Below are positions 5,449-6,036 of a DNA stretch of 6,036 nt, one piece after another. The notes under the pieces were generated by a model. That model made no database searches. It saw only the letters and a list, made by a program, of their open reading frames with translations, and was not told the DNA's origin. This stretch comes from Chloroflexota bacterium (GTDB lineage Bacteria; Chloroflexota; Dehalococcoidia; SM23-28-2; RBG-16-64-32): NCBI GenBank assembly GCA_005882715.1, contig VBEI01000046.1, positions 1-6,036 of the forward strand. The letters are read 5' to 3'. The translations under genes and the position numbers were made by a program. Position 1 is the stretch's first letter; each line of letters starts with the position of its first letter.

Positions 5449-6036
5449 ATGAAGGGCAGCGAGGCCTCCATTGGAGTCATCGGTGGCGGCGTTGCGGGAC
5501 TCGTCGCGACTTACCGTTTGCTACAGCAGGGAAATCGGGTCCATCTGTTTGAGGCGGCGCCTTCTGTGGGCGGGCTCCTGCGCACATTTGAGATCGGCGG
5601 CGAAAGGATCGAATGCTTCTACCACCACCTCTTTACCTCCGACGGCGCCGCGGTCCGCTTGCTCGATGAATTGACCCTCCTGAAAACGGTGAAGTGGCGA
5701 CCGACGACGGCTGGCATCTTTTACGGTGGAAGGGTCTACGCGTTCACGAGCACACTGGACTTACTGCGTTTCACGCCGCTCGCCGGCATACGAGACCGCA
5801 TTCGCCTGGGCCTCGTGGGCCTGCGCCTGCGTCGCGAGCGGGATGGGTCAAAGTTTGAGGGTGTGACGGCGATCGACTGGATGCGCAGGAACGCAGGCGA
5901 GCGAAGCCTCCGGGTGGTCTGGGAACCGCTGCTGCGCGGCAAATTCGGCGCCATGGCGGATGAGGTGCCGATGACGTGGCTCTGGAACCGCATTCGGCTG
6001 CGCTTTTCGTCTCGCGGCCAGTTTTCGCAAAAGGAA
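5449..6036 (+). CDS. FAD-dependent amine-oxidase-like oxidoreductase, 5' part (runs off window)
   Basis: An open frame starts at ATG 5449 and has no stop for 196 codons to the window edge, so the gene is partial. The N-terminus is a classical FAD dinucleotide-binding fold: IGVIGGGVAGL (8-18, GxGxxG), then the ribose-binding acidic residue E35 in VHLFEA, and the second FAD motif VGGLLRTFEIGGERIE (40-55). FYHHLFTSD (57-65), WEPLLRGKFG and ADEVPMTWLWNRIRLRF are typical of a flavoprotein amine-oxidase subgroup usually annotated only as NAD(P)/FAD-dependent oxidoreductase, with resemblance to protoporphyrinogen oxidase, phytoene desaturase and UDP-galactopyranose mutase. A GAGG at 5436-5439 sits 9 bases before the ATG. 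The 20-base gap to the glycosyltransferase suggests one operon, favouring a job in glycan or polyprenyl/lipid modification. The substrate is unknown. Confidence 0.9.
   Translation, partial: MKGSEASIGVIGGGVAGLVATYRLLQQGNRVHLFEAAPSVGGLLRTFEIGGERIECFYHHLFTSDGAAVRLLDELTLLKTVKWRPTTAGIFYGGRVYAFTSTLDLLRFTPLAGIRDRIRLGLVGLRLRRERDGSKFEGVTAIDWMRRNAGERSLRVVWEPLLRGKFGAMADEVPMTWLWNRIRLRFSSRGQFSQKE

Overview
The window is GC-rich (roughly 60-65% by eye), densely coded bacterial chromosome. All seven genes I can support lie on the + strand. Four of them use GTG starts, and most gaps are short. I see no rRNA, tRNA, insertion sequence, integrase, CRISPR array or long intergenic region. Codon use looks the same throughout. 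The enolase wording (NGGxHA..STDFQEFM), the dolichyl-phosphate-hexose-type glycosyltransferase, the signal-less BtuF-like protein and two apparent leaderless GTG starts remind me most of an uncultured Chloroflexota (Dehalococcoidia-like), with a deep actinobacterial lineage as the alternative. That assignment is inference, not a measured result.

Layout: (1) 123-1915 is a two-gene unit: a small SLOG/LOG-like Rossmann protein of the TIGR00725 type, then a complete enolase (eno) only 2 bases downstream. The first gene appears to start at a GTG sitting exactly where an extended -10 element would begin transcription. (2) 1986-2735 is a 3-hydroxyacyl-CoA dehydrogenase with a strong Shine-Dalgarno sequence. 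It has every catalytic residue but stops about 35-40 residues short of the family's usual C-terminus. (3) 2801-4647 is a second pair: a BtuF/TroA-like 'cobalamin-binding' protein with no export signal, preceded by a perfect TTGACA -35 box, and a hypothetical protein coupled to it by a 4-base GTGA overlap. (4) 4685-6036 begins a cell-envelope or glycolipid unit: a family 2 glycosyltransferase of the polyprenyl-phosphate hexosyltransferase type, again with an apparently leaderless GTG start, then the first 196 codons of an FAD-dependent oxidoreductase that runs off the window's right edge.

How the genes fit together: enolase is glycolysis and gluconeogenesis, and the dehydrogenase is fatty-acid or butanoate-type beta-oxidation. 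The glycosyltransferase and the flavoprotein probably act together on lipid-linked sugars or other envelope components. The middle pair has no assigned physiological role. The region reads as ordinary core chromosome. I found no defence, mobile or otherwise clearly novel multi-gene system. The points most worth checking are the leaderless promoters, the shortened dehydrogenase, and the coupled BtuF-like/hypothetical pair.
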